From JBOGUF01 sp050696075 (GTDB taxonomy: Bacteria > Chloroflexota > Chloroflexia > Thermomicrobiales > UBA6265): a DNA stretch of 64,000 nt. The position numbers were made by a program, and so were the translations under genes. The stretch is from positions 47,071-111,070 of the forward strand of contig JBOGUF010000180.1 in assembly GCA_050696075.1 (NCBI GenBank). Direction: 5' to 3'. This document shows positions 1-7,953 of this stretch, one piece after another (the stretch's first letter is position 1; each line of letters begins with the position of its first letter). The notes below the pieces were generated by a model, which saw only the letters and a program-made list of their open reading frames with translations, ran no database searches and was not told the DNA's origin.

Positions 1-31
1 TCAATCCGTGTACCTGTGCCGATCGTCCCGA

Positions 32-682
32 CTAGGGCTGAAGGTTTTCGATGATGCTGAGGTCGACTTCTCCCGGTCCGGGGAAGCTCAGCACCGCGCC
101 GGACCCGCCGATCCAGCCGAGGTCGGTTAGCGCCTGCGCGGCCCCACCCACGCTGGTGAACATCCCCTTGTGGAAGGCGATGTTGTTCGGCGTTTCCTCG
201 TACAACCCGGCCAGGAGCCCGTAGAAGCGCATGTGCGCCCGGTGCTCGCCCTCGACCGCCGCGGTTTGCAGCGAATAGGCGACCAGGTCCGGCTCGCCCA
301 GGATGGCGAAGGTCTGCGCCGCCGCCATGTAGGCGGCGATGAAGGCCTCTTCAAGCCCGACGACCGTCGTAATCAGGGTTCCCACATCGGTGACGATCGC
401 CTCGTCCGGCAAGGTGAACTCCAGCGTCAGCGCTTCCGCGCCGGCGCCGACCAAGAAGTCGTAGTGCGTCTGCTCCGCGGCGCGCGCCGCCGCGACAACC
501 TGCTGCTGCTCCTCGTTGAGATCGAGATTCCCGTCGATCGCGCTCTGGAGCGCGCCGCCCATCGCCGTCACGGCGAGCGCCTCGGCGGTCGCCGCGATGT
601 TGATGATGTCCTGGACCGATTCGCACGCGCCGTTTTGGCTCCGTGCGAGGTGGGCCAGCCTGGCTTGCAGAGATCCGCTCAT
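32..682 (-). CDS. Ferritin-like domain protein
   Basis: This 216-residue, mostly helical protein looks like a member of the ferritin-like (Ferritin_2 type) superfamily. Visible candidate metal ligands lie on successive helices: a Glu/His pair in AAEQTHYDF (about residue 70), Glu in GLEEAFIAAY (about 110) and Glu/His in EGEHRAHM (about 145). No signal peptide or membrane segment is seen. Such proteins usually bind a di-metal centre and act in metal storage or oxidative-stress protection; the exact reaction cannot be read here. It starts at ATG with a GAGAGGGAAT-type ribosome site just upstream and is transcribed away from the molybdenum hydroxylase genes. The family call is fairly secure, the role is not. 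Confidence 0.72.
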   Translation of the reverse strand: MSGSLQARLAHLARSQNGACESVQDIINIAATAEALAVTAMGGALQSAIDGNLDLNEEQQQVVAAARAAEQTHYDFLVGAGAEALTLEFTLPDEAIVTDVGTLITTVVGLEEAFIAAYMAAAQTFAILGEPDLVAYSLQTAAVEGEHRAHMRFYGLLAGLYEETPNNIAFHKGMFTSVGGAAQALTDLGWIGGSGAVLSFPGPGEVDLSIIENLQP

Positions 683-1004
683 TCCCTCTCACTCCTCTTC
701 AGGGCGCACGACCACCTAGCGGTCGTGACGCTCCGACTCGACCGAACTCCAGCGACTCTTGCCCGACGTGTCTGGTGAAGGTAAGCGGTGTGCGCGCCTT
801 CCGCTCCCGCCCCACGTCGACAATGGCGTGTTGCCGCGACGTCAGGTAGAACGAAACTCGCGTCGGTTTGGATCACGCCGAGCACCGAGTACCGAGTACT
901 GGGCCTATCCGCCTTCCGCCTGCGCACGGCTGACGGCTGATAGCTCGTGCGCTGCCACGAAGTAGACTGTAGGGGTGTTCAGGTACACGGAAGAGGCCCT
1001 TGGC
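683..1004. other. Divergent intergenic region with 7-bp-period repeats
   Basis: No gene is seen. The region separates the divergent ferritin-like gene and the molybdenum hydroxylase operon, so it should hold both promoters, but no convincing -35/-10 pair was found. Positions 884-947 consist of back-to-back heptamers (units such as GAGTACC, GCCTTCC and GACGGCT), described as a separate repeat. Confidence 0.5.
884..947. repeat. Heptanucleotide-period repeat cluster
   Basis: Three short runs of 7-bp units follow one another: GAGCACC/GAGTACC/GAGTACT, then GCCTTCC/GCCTGCG, then CACGGCT/GACGGCT/GATAGCT. The unit sequence changes while the 7-bp spacing is kept. Similar arrays recur through the window. 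Confidence 0.7.
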
Positions 1005-2429
1005 ATGTGGCAAATCTATCTTCAGCCGACGAGCTTTGACGACGCCTTGGCGCTCCTGGCCGAGCATGGGGCGGAAGCCCGCATCGTGGCCGGTGGCACC
1101 GACGTGATTGTCGAGCTGTCGCGCGGTATCAGGCCGACCAGGACGTTGAACGACGTCACCGCGATTCCGGACCTGAGGTACGTGTGCGAAGTGGACGGGA
1201 CTATCCGGCTCGGCGCGCTAGCGACCCACAATGACGTGGTCGCGTCGCCGGTTAGCGTGGCGCGGGCGTTGCCATTGGCACAAGCGTGCTGGGAGGTCGG
1301 CGCGCCGCAACTGAGGACGCGAGCGACCGTCGTCGGCAACCTCGTCACCGCCTCCCCGGCCAACGACACGATCACGCCTTTGATGGCACTCGACGCCGAG
1401 TTGGTCCTGGCAAGCGTCCGGGGCGAGCGCGTCGTCGCCCTGCGCGACTTCTACCTCGGCGTGCGGCGAACCGTCCTACAGCCCGACGAATTGGTCCGCG
1501 AGATCCGCTTTCCCGCGTTGCAGGACAACCAACGCGGGCTCTTCCTCAAGCTCGGTTTGCGCCGGGCGCAGGCGATCTCGGTCATCGACCTGGCGTTCGT
1601 GTTGACGTTCGACGGCGAGATGGTGACCGAAGCGCGGATCGCCCTTGGCTCGGTCGCGCCGACCATCATCCGGGCGACCGCCGCCGAGTCGTTCCTCGTC
1701 GGCCAGCGATTGGATGCGGAGCGTTGCCGGATCGCCGGAGGGTTGATCCGCGATGCGGCATCACCCATCGACGACGTCCGTGGCTCGGCCGACTATCGTC
1801 AGCAAACGCTGGCCAATCTCGCGGCACACGGGCTGGAACGGCTTGCGGCTGGGCGCGAACGCGACGGCTGGCCGGCGCGACCAGTACTGTTGGAAACCGC
1901 GCATGGCGTGGCACGCGGCAACCGTCCGCTCGCCGGCACGATCGCCACCACGATCAACGGCCGCCCGGTCGAACTCACGAACTCGATGACCAAGACTCTC
2001 CTCGACGCGCTGCGCGAGGAGGCTGGACTCACCGGCTCCAAGGAAGGCTGTGCCGAGGGCGAGTGCGGCGCCTGCACCGTTTGGCTCAACGGCCAAGCGG
2101 TGATGTCCTGCCTCGTTCCCGCCCCCCAGGCCCACAACGCCGAAGTCGTGACGATCGAGGGATTGGCGGCGACGAGGCGTCAGCCGTCAGCCGTCAGCCG
2201 TCAGCATCCAGAACTGCATCCTCTCCAGCAGGCGTTTATCGACCACGCGGCGGTGCAATGTGGGTACTGCATTCCAGGGATGATCATGGCCGGGGCAAAG
2301 TTGCTGGACGAGCAACGCGATCCCGACGAGGCTCAGGTTCAAGTTGCGCTCAGCGGCAACATCTGCCGCTGCACCGGGTATCGCAAGATTCTGGACGCGG
2401 TGTTGGCGGCCGCGCGGGTGCCGACATGA
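1005..2429 (+). CDS. Molybdenum hydroxylase FAD-binding and [2Fe-2S] fusion subunit
   Basis: This 474-residue protein joins a CoxM/XdhB-like FAD-binding domain (about residues 1-290) to a CoxS-like [2Fe-2S] domain (about 313-470). The FAD domain has the VAGGTDVIVEL motif and GNLVTASPANDT. The Fe-S domain has the first cluster motif CAEGECGACTVW (about 349) and a second set in CGYCIPGM and GNICRCTGYR. It would pass electrons from the molybdopterin subunit, whose gene overlaps its stop (ATGA), to FAD. The usual xanthine dehydrogenase order is Fe-S then FAD, so this fusion is reversed. I chose the ATG at 1005 because GAAGAGG lies about 8 bases upstream; a GTG at 975 is possible. A short repeat-coded insert sits in the Fe-S domain loop. 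Confidence 0.9.
   Translation: MWQIYLQPTSFDDALALLAEHGAEARIVAGGTDVIVELSRGIRPTRTLNDVTAIPDLRYVCEVDGTIRLGALATHNDVVASPVSVARALPLAQACWEVGAPQLRTRATVVGNLVTASPANDTITPLMALDAELVLASVRGERVVALRDFYLGVRRTVLQPDELVREIRFPALQDNQRGLFLKLGLRRAQAISVIDLAFVLTFDGEMVTEARIALGSVAPTIIRATAAESFLVGQRLDAERCRIAGGLIRDAASPIDDVRGSADYRQQTLANLAAHGLERLAAGRERDGWPARPVLLETAHGVARGNRPLAGTIATTINGRPVELTNSMTKTLLDALREEAGLTGSKEGCAEGECGACTVWLNGQAVMSCLVPAPQAHNAEVVTIEGLAATRRQPSAVSRQHPELHPLQQAFIDHAAVQCGYCIPGMIMAGAKLLDEQRDPDEAQVQVALSGNICRCTGYRKILDAVLAAARVPT
2177..2211. repeat. GTCAGCC heptamer array inside coding sequence
   Basis: About four GTCAGCC-type units lie within the Fe-S domain of the fusion subunit. They encode a Ser/Arg/Gln-rich stretch between VTIEGLAA and HPLQQAF, where relatives normally have only a short loop. 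The same unit forms an eight-copy array at 34491-34546. Confidence 0.8.
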
Positions 2430-4630
2430 CGACCACACTCATTGGGGCGGCGCTACCCCGGCATGATGCGCTCGGCAAGGTGACCGGCGAGACGCAGTAT
2501 CCAGGCGATCTGATACGACCGGGGATGCTGCATGCAAAGGTCGTCTTTGCGGACCGGCCGCACGCGCGCATCGTCCAAATCGACGCGGAACCCGCGCTTG
2601 CTTATCCGGGCGTCGTCGCGGTGCTGACCGCCGCTGACGTGCCCTACAACGCGTTCGGCCTGATCGACCACGACCAGCCTGTGCTCTGCGGCGACAAGGT
2701 CCGATTCACGGGGGACAAAGTTGCCCTGGTCGTTGCCGAGAGCGCCGAGGCGGCGGAGGCGGGCGCCCGCCTGGTCGCGATGACGTACGAGGACCTGCCG
2801 GCCGTCACCAACCCGCGCGCGGCGATGGAACCTAACGCACCGCTCGTCCACGAGGACCGTACCACCAACGTGCTCCTGCATCGCCCGATTCGGAAAGGAG
2901 ATGTCGGCCAGGGCTTTGCCGAGGCGGACGTCATCCTCGACGGCGAGTTCTCGACCTCCTGGCAGGAGCATGCCTACTTGCAACCGGAGGCCGGGATCGC
3001 CTTCATCGACCACCAGGATAGGGTCGTCGTCGAGACGGCCGGGCAATGGCTGCATGAGGACCGCAAGCAGATCGCGGCGATGCTGAACGTGCCGGAGGAG
3101 CAGGTCGTCGTTCGTTACGCCGCCATCGGCGGGGCCTTCGGCGGGCGCGAGGACCTCTCGCTGCAACACGTGCTCGCGCTCGCGGCCTGGAAGCTGCGCC
3201 GGCCCGTGGCGATGGTCTGGAGCCGGGAGGAGTCGATTGTCGCCCACCACAAGCGGCATCCGATGACGATCCGCTGCCGTTGGGGCGCGCGCACGGACGG
3301 CACGATCACCGCCGTCGAAGCCGAAGTCGTCGCCGACGGCGGCGCCTACGCCTCGACGAGCGCCGAGGTAACAAAGGTCGCGACGGTCTTCGCCTCTGGG
3401 TGCTATGAGGTGGCGAACATCGCGGTCGACGGCTACGCCGTCTACACCAACAACGTCCCGTCCGGGGCCTTCCGCGGCTTCGGCGCCCCGCAGAGCCAGT
3501 TCGCCGCCGAGATCATGGTGACGCGGCTGGCTCACGCCCTCGGCCTCGAACCGGTCGAGTTGCGCCGCCGCAATCTCTACCGCGAAGGGAGCCTTGAACC
3601 GACCCAACACCCACTGCCTCCCGGCGTCAGCGCGTTACCGGTCTTGGAGGCGTGCGTCGACGAGGCAGCGAGACGGCTAAGCGGGAAGGCGGCGAGGAAC
3701 GACAAATCGGAACGGCAAGAAGTTGAACTCTCGCCGCCTCATCTGCGGCGTGGCGTCGGCATCGCCTGCGGTATTAAGAACGTCGGGTATTCGTTCGGGT
3801 TCCCGGAGCAGGCGATGGCGACGGTCGAGGTGCATGGTCGGGGTGACGTCGAACGGGCGGTAGTGCGGGTCGGAGCGGCGGACGTGGGGCAGGGGTCGCA
3901 TCTGGCGCTACGGCAGATCGCGGCCGAGCGGCTGGGAGTGCCAATTGATCTGGTCGAGATGATCACCGACGACAGCAGCGAAGCCCCGAACGCCGGCAGC
4001 GCCTCAGCCTCACGGATGACCCTGATGGCTGGCAGGGCGGTGAACGACGCGGCCGTCGAGGCGCTGGAGAAGTGGCGGGGGAGCGACGACTTGGAGGTCG
4101 AGGCGACGGTGCAGTTCCGCCCACCCGCGACGACCCCGCTCGACCCGGTTACCGGAGCGGGCGTGCCGAATTACTGCTACGGCTACGCGGCGCAGGCGGT
4201 CGAGGTCGAGGTCAACACCCTCACCGGCCAGGTGCAGGTGTTGCGGATCGTCTCCGCGCACGACGTGGGGCGGGCGATCAACCGGCAGCAGGTCGAAGGG
4301 CAAATCGAGGGCTGCCTGGCCCAGGCGCTCGGCTACGCGCTCCTGGAAGATTTTCGAGTCAAAGACGGGCACGTGCTGACGCCCTACTTCAGCACCTATC
4401 TCCTGCCGACTTCGCTCGACATGCCGACCGAGATCCATCCGGTTATCTTGGAACTGGCCGACCCGAATGGCCCGTTCGGCGCGAGGGGCGTGGCGGAGAT
4501 GCCGCTGGTCCCGTTCGCCGCGGCGGTGTCGTCCGCGATCCACGACGCGACCGGCGTCTGGCTAACCGCGCTGCCGATGACGCCAGAACGGGTACTGGGG
4601 GCGCTAAAGGAGCACACTATCCAGCCATGA
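2426..4630 (+). CDS. Molybdopterin-binding subunit of xanthine dehydrogenase/aldehyde oxidase family
   Basis: This 734-residue protein is the large molybdopterin-binding subunit that hydroxylates its substrate with water as oxygen donor. The N-terminal a/b hammerhead domain (KVTGETQYPGDL, residues about 17-125) is followed by the cofactor domains with GGAFGGRED, AFRGFGAPQ and NAGSASASRM. The C-terminal GARGVAEMP carries the Glu (about residue 691) at the catalytic base position. It is translationally coupled (ATGA overlaps) with the FAD/Fe-S subunit before it and the DUF3830 gene after it. Neighbouring nucleoside transport and deaminase genes suggest a purine or other N-heterocycle substrate, but substrate specificity cannot be read from sequence alone. 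Confidence 0.9.
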   Translation: MTTTLIGAALPRHDALGKVTGETQYPGDLIRPGMLHAKVVFADRPHARIVQIDAEPALAYPGVVAVLTAADVPYNAFGLIDHDQPVLCGDKVRFTGDKVALVVAESAEAAEAGARLVAMTYEDLPAVTNPRAAMEPNAPLVHEDRTTNVLLHRPIRKGDVGQGFAEADVILDGEFSTSWQEHAYLQPEAGIAFIDHQDRVVVETAGQWLHEDRKQIAAMLNVPEEQVVVRYAAIGGAFGGREDLSLQHVLALAAWKLRRPVAMVWSREESIVAHHKRHPMTIRCRWGARTDGTITAVEAEVVADGGAYASTSAEVTKVATVFASGCYEVANIAVDGYAVYTNNVPSGAFRGFGAPQSQFAAEIMVTRLAHALGLEPVELRRRNLYREGSLEPTQHPLPPGVSALPVLEACVDEAARRLSGKAARNDKSERQEVELSPPHLRRGVGIACGIKNVGYSFGFPEQAMATVEVHGRGDVERAVVRVGAADVGQGSHLALRQIAAERLGVPIDLVEMITDDSSEAPNAGSASASRMTLMAGRAVNDAAVEALEKWRGSDDLEVEATVQFRPPATTPLDPVTGAGVPNYCYGYAAQAVEVEVNTLTGQVQVLRIVSAHDVGRAINRQQVEGQIEGCLAQALGYALLEDFRVKDGHVLTPYFSTYLLPTSLDMPTEIHPVILELADPNGPFGARGVAEMPLVPFAAAVSSAIHDATGVWLTALPMTPERVLGALKEHTIQP

Positions 4631-5043
4631 TCCGCATCACCATCGGCAATGACCTCGTCTTCCAGGCCAAGCTCGAAGAAGAAGCGGCGCCCAAGACTTG
4701 CGCCGCGTTCACCAAGCTGCTGCCCTACCGGCAGAAGCTGATCCAGGCACGGTGGAGTGGGGAGTCGGCCTGGATCCCGCTTGGGGAGTTCAGACTGGAG
4801 GTGACGTGGGAGAACCCGACGAGCTACCCCGCCGCCGGCGAAATCCTCTTCTACCCCGGCGGCTTCAGCGAGACGGAGATCCTCTTCCCCTACGGCCGCA
4901 CCTGCTTCGCCAGCACCATGGGACAGCTCGCCGGCAACCACTTTCTCACCATCGTCGAGGGGAAGGAGCAGCTCAAGGAGGTCGGGCGGCGGGTCCTCTG
5001 GGAAGGGGCGCAGGACATCTTCTTCGAGCAGGTCGAAGATTGA
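4627..5043 (+). CDS. DUF3830 family cyclophilin-like protein
   Basis: This 138-residue protein resembles the DUF3830 family, which has a cyclophilin-like barrel. Supporting features are the opening MIRITIGNDLVFQAKL, the APKTCAAF segment and GEILFYPGG. It has no signal peptide or membrane segment. The gene overlaps the molybdopterin subunit stop by four bases, so it is part of the same operon. Family members often sit near amidohydrolase or N-heterocycle catabolism genes; whether this one is an enzyme or a binding protein is unknown. The family call rests on recognised sequence style and length, without a profile search. Confidence 0.7.
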   Translation: MIRITIGNDLVFQAKLEEEAAPKTCAAFTKLLPYRQKLIQARWSGESAWIPLGEFRLEVTWENPTSYPAAGEILFYPGGFSETEILFPYGRTCFASTMGQLAGNHFLTIVEGKEQLKEVGRRVLWEGAQDIFFEQVED

Positions 5044-5059
5044 TCCCGGCGACCGGAAC

Positions 5060-5185
5060 ATGACCGACCATTCCCAGGAACCGCCGCCGATCATCCTCGC
5101 GTCCGGTTCGCCACGGCGTCGGGATCTCCTGGCGCGACTCGGCCTGCCCTTCACTGTTCTCGCTCTTAGGTCCCAGTGGCTTTGA
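5060..5185 (+). pseudogene. Truncated Maf nucleotide pyrophosphatase fragment
   Basis: The first 35 codons encode a typical Maf N-terminus (IILASGSPRRRDLLARLGL), including the conserved S-x-R-R nucleotide-binding segment. Maf proteins are house-cleaning NTP pyrophosphatases of about 190-200 residues. Here homology stops at about 5165 and the frame ends six codons later, exactly where the oppositely oriented antitoxin gene ends (stop at 5166-5168). No C-terminal Maf sequence was found downstream. The remnant lies 16 bases after the DUF3830 gene. I read it as a gene cut by arrival of the toxin-antitoxin insert. Confidence 0.75.
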
Positions 5186-5522
5186 CGCCGGCAAAGTATC
5201 GATGAAAAGCCGGCAAACCGTTGCCCTGTTCGTTAACCAGGGAAGCGTTTCGTTGTATGTCGCCTCGGCAGCTGGTAATTGAGACGGTTACGCCGCTCTT
5301 GCGCCGATGTCCCTTGGCCACTCGATCAAGGGTTGCAAGGCGAATGAATTCCGACGTCTTCATTCCACTCTCCCGCGCGTGCTGAGCAACCCGGGCAAAG
5401 TCCTCTTTACCGAATGCGACAGAGACAACGGCCCTCGGTGAGCGCGCCGGTTGCAAGATCTCGTCGCTTTTGTCGTCCCACGTTGCTGGGTCTTGCAGTT
5501 CCCTCAATTCTTGCTCCTGCAT
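5166..5522 (-). CDS. Ribbon-helix-helix antitoxin-like protein
   Basis: This 118-residue protein has a central RHH-type segment: a short strand (AVVSVAFGKEDF) followed by two helices (ARVAQHARES and TSEFIRLATLDRV). This is the form seen in DNA-binding antitoxins. It starts at ATG with GGAGGAA about 7 bases upstream. It lies 24 bases downstream of the BrnT-like toxin gene on the same strand, in the toxin-first order usual for BrnT/BrnA. The C-terminal tail after KSGVTVS is not recognised. It probably neutralises the toxin and represses their shared promoter. The GC content is visibly lower than in the flanking metabolic genes. Confidence 0.6.
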   Translation of the reverse strand: MQEQELRELQDPATWDDKSDEILQPARSPRAVVSVAFGKEDFARVAQHARESGMKTSEFIRLATLDRVAKGHRRKSGVTVSITSCRGDIQRNASLVNEQGNGLPAFHRYFAGVKATGT

Positions 5523-5546
5523 TCTCGATTCCTCCTGGCGAGCGAT

Positions 5547-5828
5547 TCATCTAGGTAGAAGCGCTCGCTTACTCGACTTGCAGTGCCAAGCGGTGATCGG
5601 CCGCCACACCGTTGGATCACTCGTTGGTTCGATTGGGATGGCGAGGCATTGCCCGTGCTCGTCTCGACCGATGACGAGATGACTCGCGCGGCGTCTCCCG
5701 CGGTTTCTCCGGGCCAAATGCGGATAGCCAAGGATTTCGAGCACTTGCTCCGGAAGAATGCCGTGACTCCAGAACTTCTCGATATTCTCATCATCAATCA
5801 AGAAGGCATCGATGATGATACTTGACAA
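5547..5828 (-). CDS. BrnT-like type II toxin
   Basis: This 93-residue protein has the small-toxin layout DDENIEKFWSHGILPEQVLEIL, then a basic R-N-R-G-R-R-R stretch, HLVIGRDEHGQCLAI and a final VWRPITAWHCKSS. These match the BrnT/DUF4258-like ribonuclease toxin style. I chose TTG at 5828 because GGGAGG sits 5 bases upstream and the length then matches the family; an ATG at 5882 would add an unsupported leader. It is the first gene of a pair with the RHH antitoxin. Toxicity is inferred from family and pairing only. Confidence 0.6.
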   Translation of the reverse strand: MSSIIIDAFLIDDENIEKFWSHGILPEQVLEILGYPHLARRNRGRRRASHLVIGRDEHGQCLAIPIEPTSDPTVWRPITAWHCKSSKRALLPR

Positions 5829-5961
5829 TACCACCTCCCGCGGGTAGATTCCATCGACTGTAGTGGATTTGTAGTGTTTCAATTAGATCCGGTCTGGTGG
5901 ACACGGACACCACATTGCCCTACGGCATTGCCGTGGTCAATCACTTGGACGGGAGCGCATA

Positions 5962-6549
5962 TTGCACAAGCAGCATGACATTAGTCATAGTGAATGGCCT
6001 GACCAACGGGACCAAGTGGTTCCCGAGACACATCTCACCGAGGAAGTGGGCGATTGGGTGCTGGCACTTCTCCTTGACAGTTGGTCTGCAACCGGAATCT
6101 CGATGGACATCACCGTACAGTGTGGGGGTGTCTTAGTTGCCGGTAGCCCCATTCCCGAGAGCCTCTATTTTGAGCAACTTGGACAGGCAATCGGTGAAGC
6201 AACCACCGCGGGTCCAATTCGTTCCCGAGAGGGCGCATCGGCACCTGAAGACGCGGACATGAGTGAGATTGTCAAACAACTTGGCCAGGCATTGCAGAGC
6301 GCCCTAACCGACATGGGTTTGGAACTGCATGAGCGTGTCAGAACCAGATTTTTCAAGCAGGGTATTGAAGACCCGCTCAATCCAGTCAACCTTGGTCCAC
6401 GGCCGAGAGCATTCATTAACCTCGAACGCGCAACGATTTGGAATGGACATGATAGTGAGATAGACGTTCCGTTGTGGCGTGGACGCCTGGCCGACGTTTC
6501 TTCATGGTATCTTGGACGGCATGGCATTTCACGATACGAAGAAGAGTAA
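5962..6549 (+). CDS. Hypothetical protein, weakly GvpU-like
   Basis: A 195-residue soluble protein without signal peptide. Its middle (ISMDITVQCGGVLVAGSPI) and end (PRAFINLERATIWN, then LWRGRLADVSSWYLG) recall the layout of GvpU-type gas-vesicle accessory proteins, but this is only a weak visual resemblance and no other gas vesicle gene is present. The frame begins at TTG 5962; a later GTG is also possible, so the first 30 residues are uncertain. Codon use is less GC-rich than the neighbours, matching the toxin-antitoxin insert, so it was probably acquired with it. No function is claimed. Confidence 0.5.
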   Translation: MHKQHDISHSEWPDQRDQVVPETHLTEEVGDWVLALLLDSWSATGISMDITVQCGGVLVAGSPIPESLYFEQLGQAIGEATTAGPIRSREGASAPEDADMSEIVKQLGQALQSALTDMGLELHERVRTRFFKQGIEDPLNPVNLGPRPRAFINLERATIWNGHDSEIDVPLWRGRLADVSSWYLGRHGISRYEEE

Positions 6550-6760
6550 GGGGTACCCGGCTCCAGAGTGCTTCACGTTTGCCACAAGTTCGAAACGCTG
6601 GTCGACGATCGATCACTTAGCGACGGCTTTCGTGCGTCCGGCCTCTGTACCGACTATCCTATCGCTTACACTCGAACACGCCCCGCATTGGACGAAGGTG
6701 GACGCCCGGAGAGCGTGCCGGGCGGTAACTCGATGCTGAGAGCAGGAGCGGAGGCAGGCG

Positions 6761-7885
6761 ATGGTGAAGAGGAACAGGCACGCGATCAGTCGGCGGGGGT
6801 TCGTCGGCAGGATGGGGGCGGCGGCGCTCGGTGGGGCGTTGCTGCCGGGCGGAGCGCGGCGGGCGCTCGCGCAGGACGAGCCGTTCAGGGTCGCGTTCGT
6901 TTACGTCAGTCCGGTCGGCGACCTGGGTTGGACGTACGCGCACGATCAAGGGCGCCTAGCGCTGGAGCAGAACCTGCCGAACGTCGAGACGGCGTTCCAG
7001 GAAAATGTGCCCGAAGCTCAGGCCGACTCCGAGCGGGTTATCCGCGACTTCGCCGACAAGGGCTACAACCTCGTTATCACGACATCCTTCGGCTACATGG
7101 ATCCGACGATCAACGTCGCCGAGGATTTCCCGGAGACGCGGTTCATCCACATCTCTGGATACAAGACGGCGGAGAACGTCAGCACCGGATTCGGCAAGAT
7201 CGAAGAGCCGCGCTACGTCTCCGGCATGATCGCCGGCGCGATGACGACGAGCAATCAGCTCGGCTACGTTGCTGCCTTTCCCATCCCCGAAGTGATTCGC
7301 GGCATCAACGCCTTCACCCTTGGGGTCCGGGCGGCCAATCCCGAAGCGGGGGTCAGGGTCGTCTGGACAAACAACTGGTACAACCCACAGGTGGAGCGCC
7401 AGGCCGCAGAGGCGTTGCTCGACGGCGGCGCGGACGTGATCGCCCAGCATCAGGACACCGCCGGGCCGCAGCAGGCGGCGGAGGCGGCCGGCAAGTACGG
7501 CGTCGGCTACAACGCCGACATGTCCGAGCTGGCGCCGGAAGCGGTGCTGACCTGCCCGATCTGGCACTGGGGCGTCTACTACACCTGGGCGGTCGAGCAG
7601 ATTATGGCCGGCGCCTGGGAGACGAACCAGTACTGGGGCGGCTGGCAGGACGGCGTCGTCGACCTCTCCCCGATCGGCCCCATGGTCCCGGACGACGTCA
7701 AGGAGGCGGCCGAAGCCGAGGTCGAGCTCTTCAAGTCGGGTGAAAAGACGATCTTCACCATCTTCTCCGGCCCCCTCGTCAACCAGGACGGTGAAGAGCG
7801 CGTCGCCGAAGGCGTCGAAATGACGGGCCAGGAGATCCTGGAAATGAACTGGTTCGTCGACGGCGTCGACGGGGAGATTCCGTAG
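6761..7885 (+). CDS. BMP family nucleoside-type ABC transporter substrate-binding protein
   Basis: This 374-residue exported protein belongs to the BMP/PnrA-like binding protein family, which commonly binds purine nucleosides. A Tat signal (SRRGFVGRMGAAALGG) precedes cleavage near RRALAQDE. The mature part opens with VAFVYVSPVGDLGWTYAHD and contains ITTSFGYMDP and GGADVIAQHQDTAGPQQAAE, typical of this fold. It starts the only complete importer in the window, followed by ATPase and two permeases. A GGAGGCAGGCG ribosome site precedes the ATG. Together with the deaminase downstream, a nucleobase or nucleoside ligand is likely. Confidence 0.9.
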   Translation: MVKRNRHAISRRGFVGRMGAAALGGALLPGGARRALAQDEPFRVAFVYVSPVGDLGWTYAHDQGRLALEQNLPNVETAFQENVPEAQADSERVIRDFADKGYNLVITTSFGYMDPTINVAEDFPETRFIHISGYKTAENVSTGFGKIEEPRYVSGMIAGAMTTSNQLGYVAAFPIPEVIRGINAFTLGVRAANPEAGVRVVWTNNWYNPQVERQAAEALLDGGADVIAQHQDTAGPQQAAEAAGKYGVGYNADMSELAPEAVLTCPIWHWGVYYTWAVEQIMAGAWETNQYWGGWQDGVVDLSPIGPMVPDDVKEAAEAEVELFKSGEKTIFTIFSGPLVNQDGEERVAEGVEMTGQEILEMNWFVDGVDGEIP

Positions 7886-7887
7886 GA

Positions 7888-7953
7888 GTTCGAGGTTCGG
7901 CGTTCCTCGAACCCGCCCCATCACCCATGACCCATGACCCATGACCCATCACC
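7888..7953. repeat. Heptamer array around the ATPase start
   Basis: GTTCGAG/GTTCGGC/GTTCCTC units are followed by CCCATCA and three CCCATGA heptamers. The ATPase start codon lies inside the array: three in-register ATGs occur at 7-base steps, so each successive ATG is in a different frame, and only the one at 7934 is open. Confidence 0.75.

Noticed and set aside
5897..6136. A 79-residue frame overlapping the start of the hypothetical gene at 5962
   Set aside because: It overlaps a longer frame with family-like features and shows no recognisable domain or clear ribosome site.
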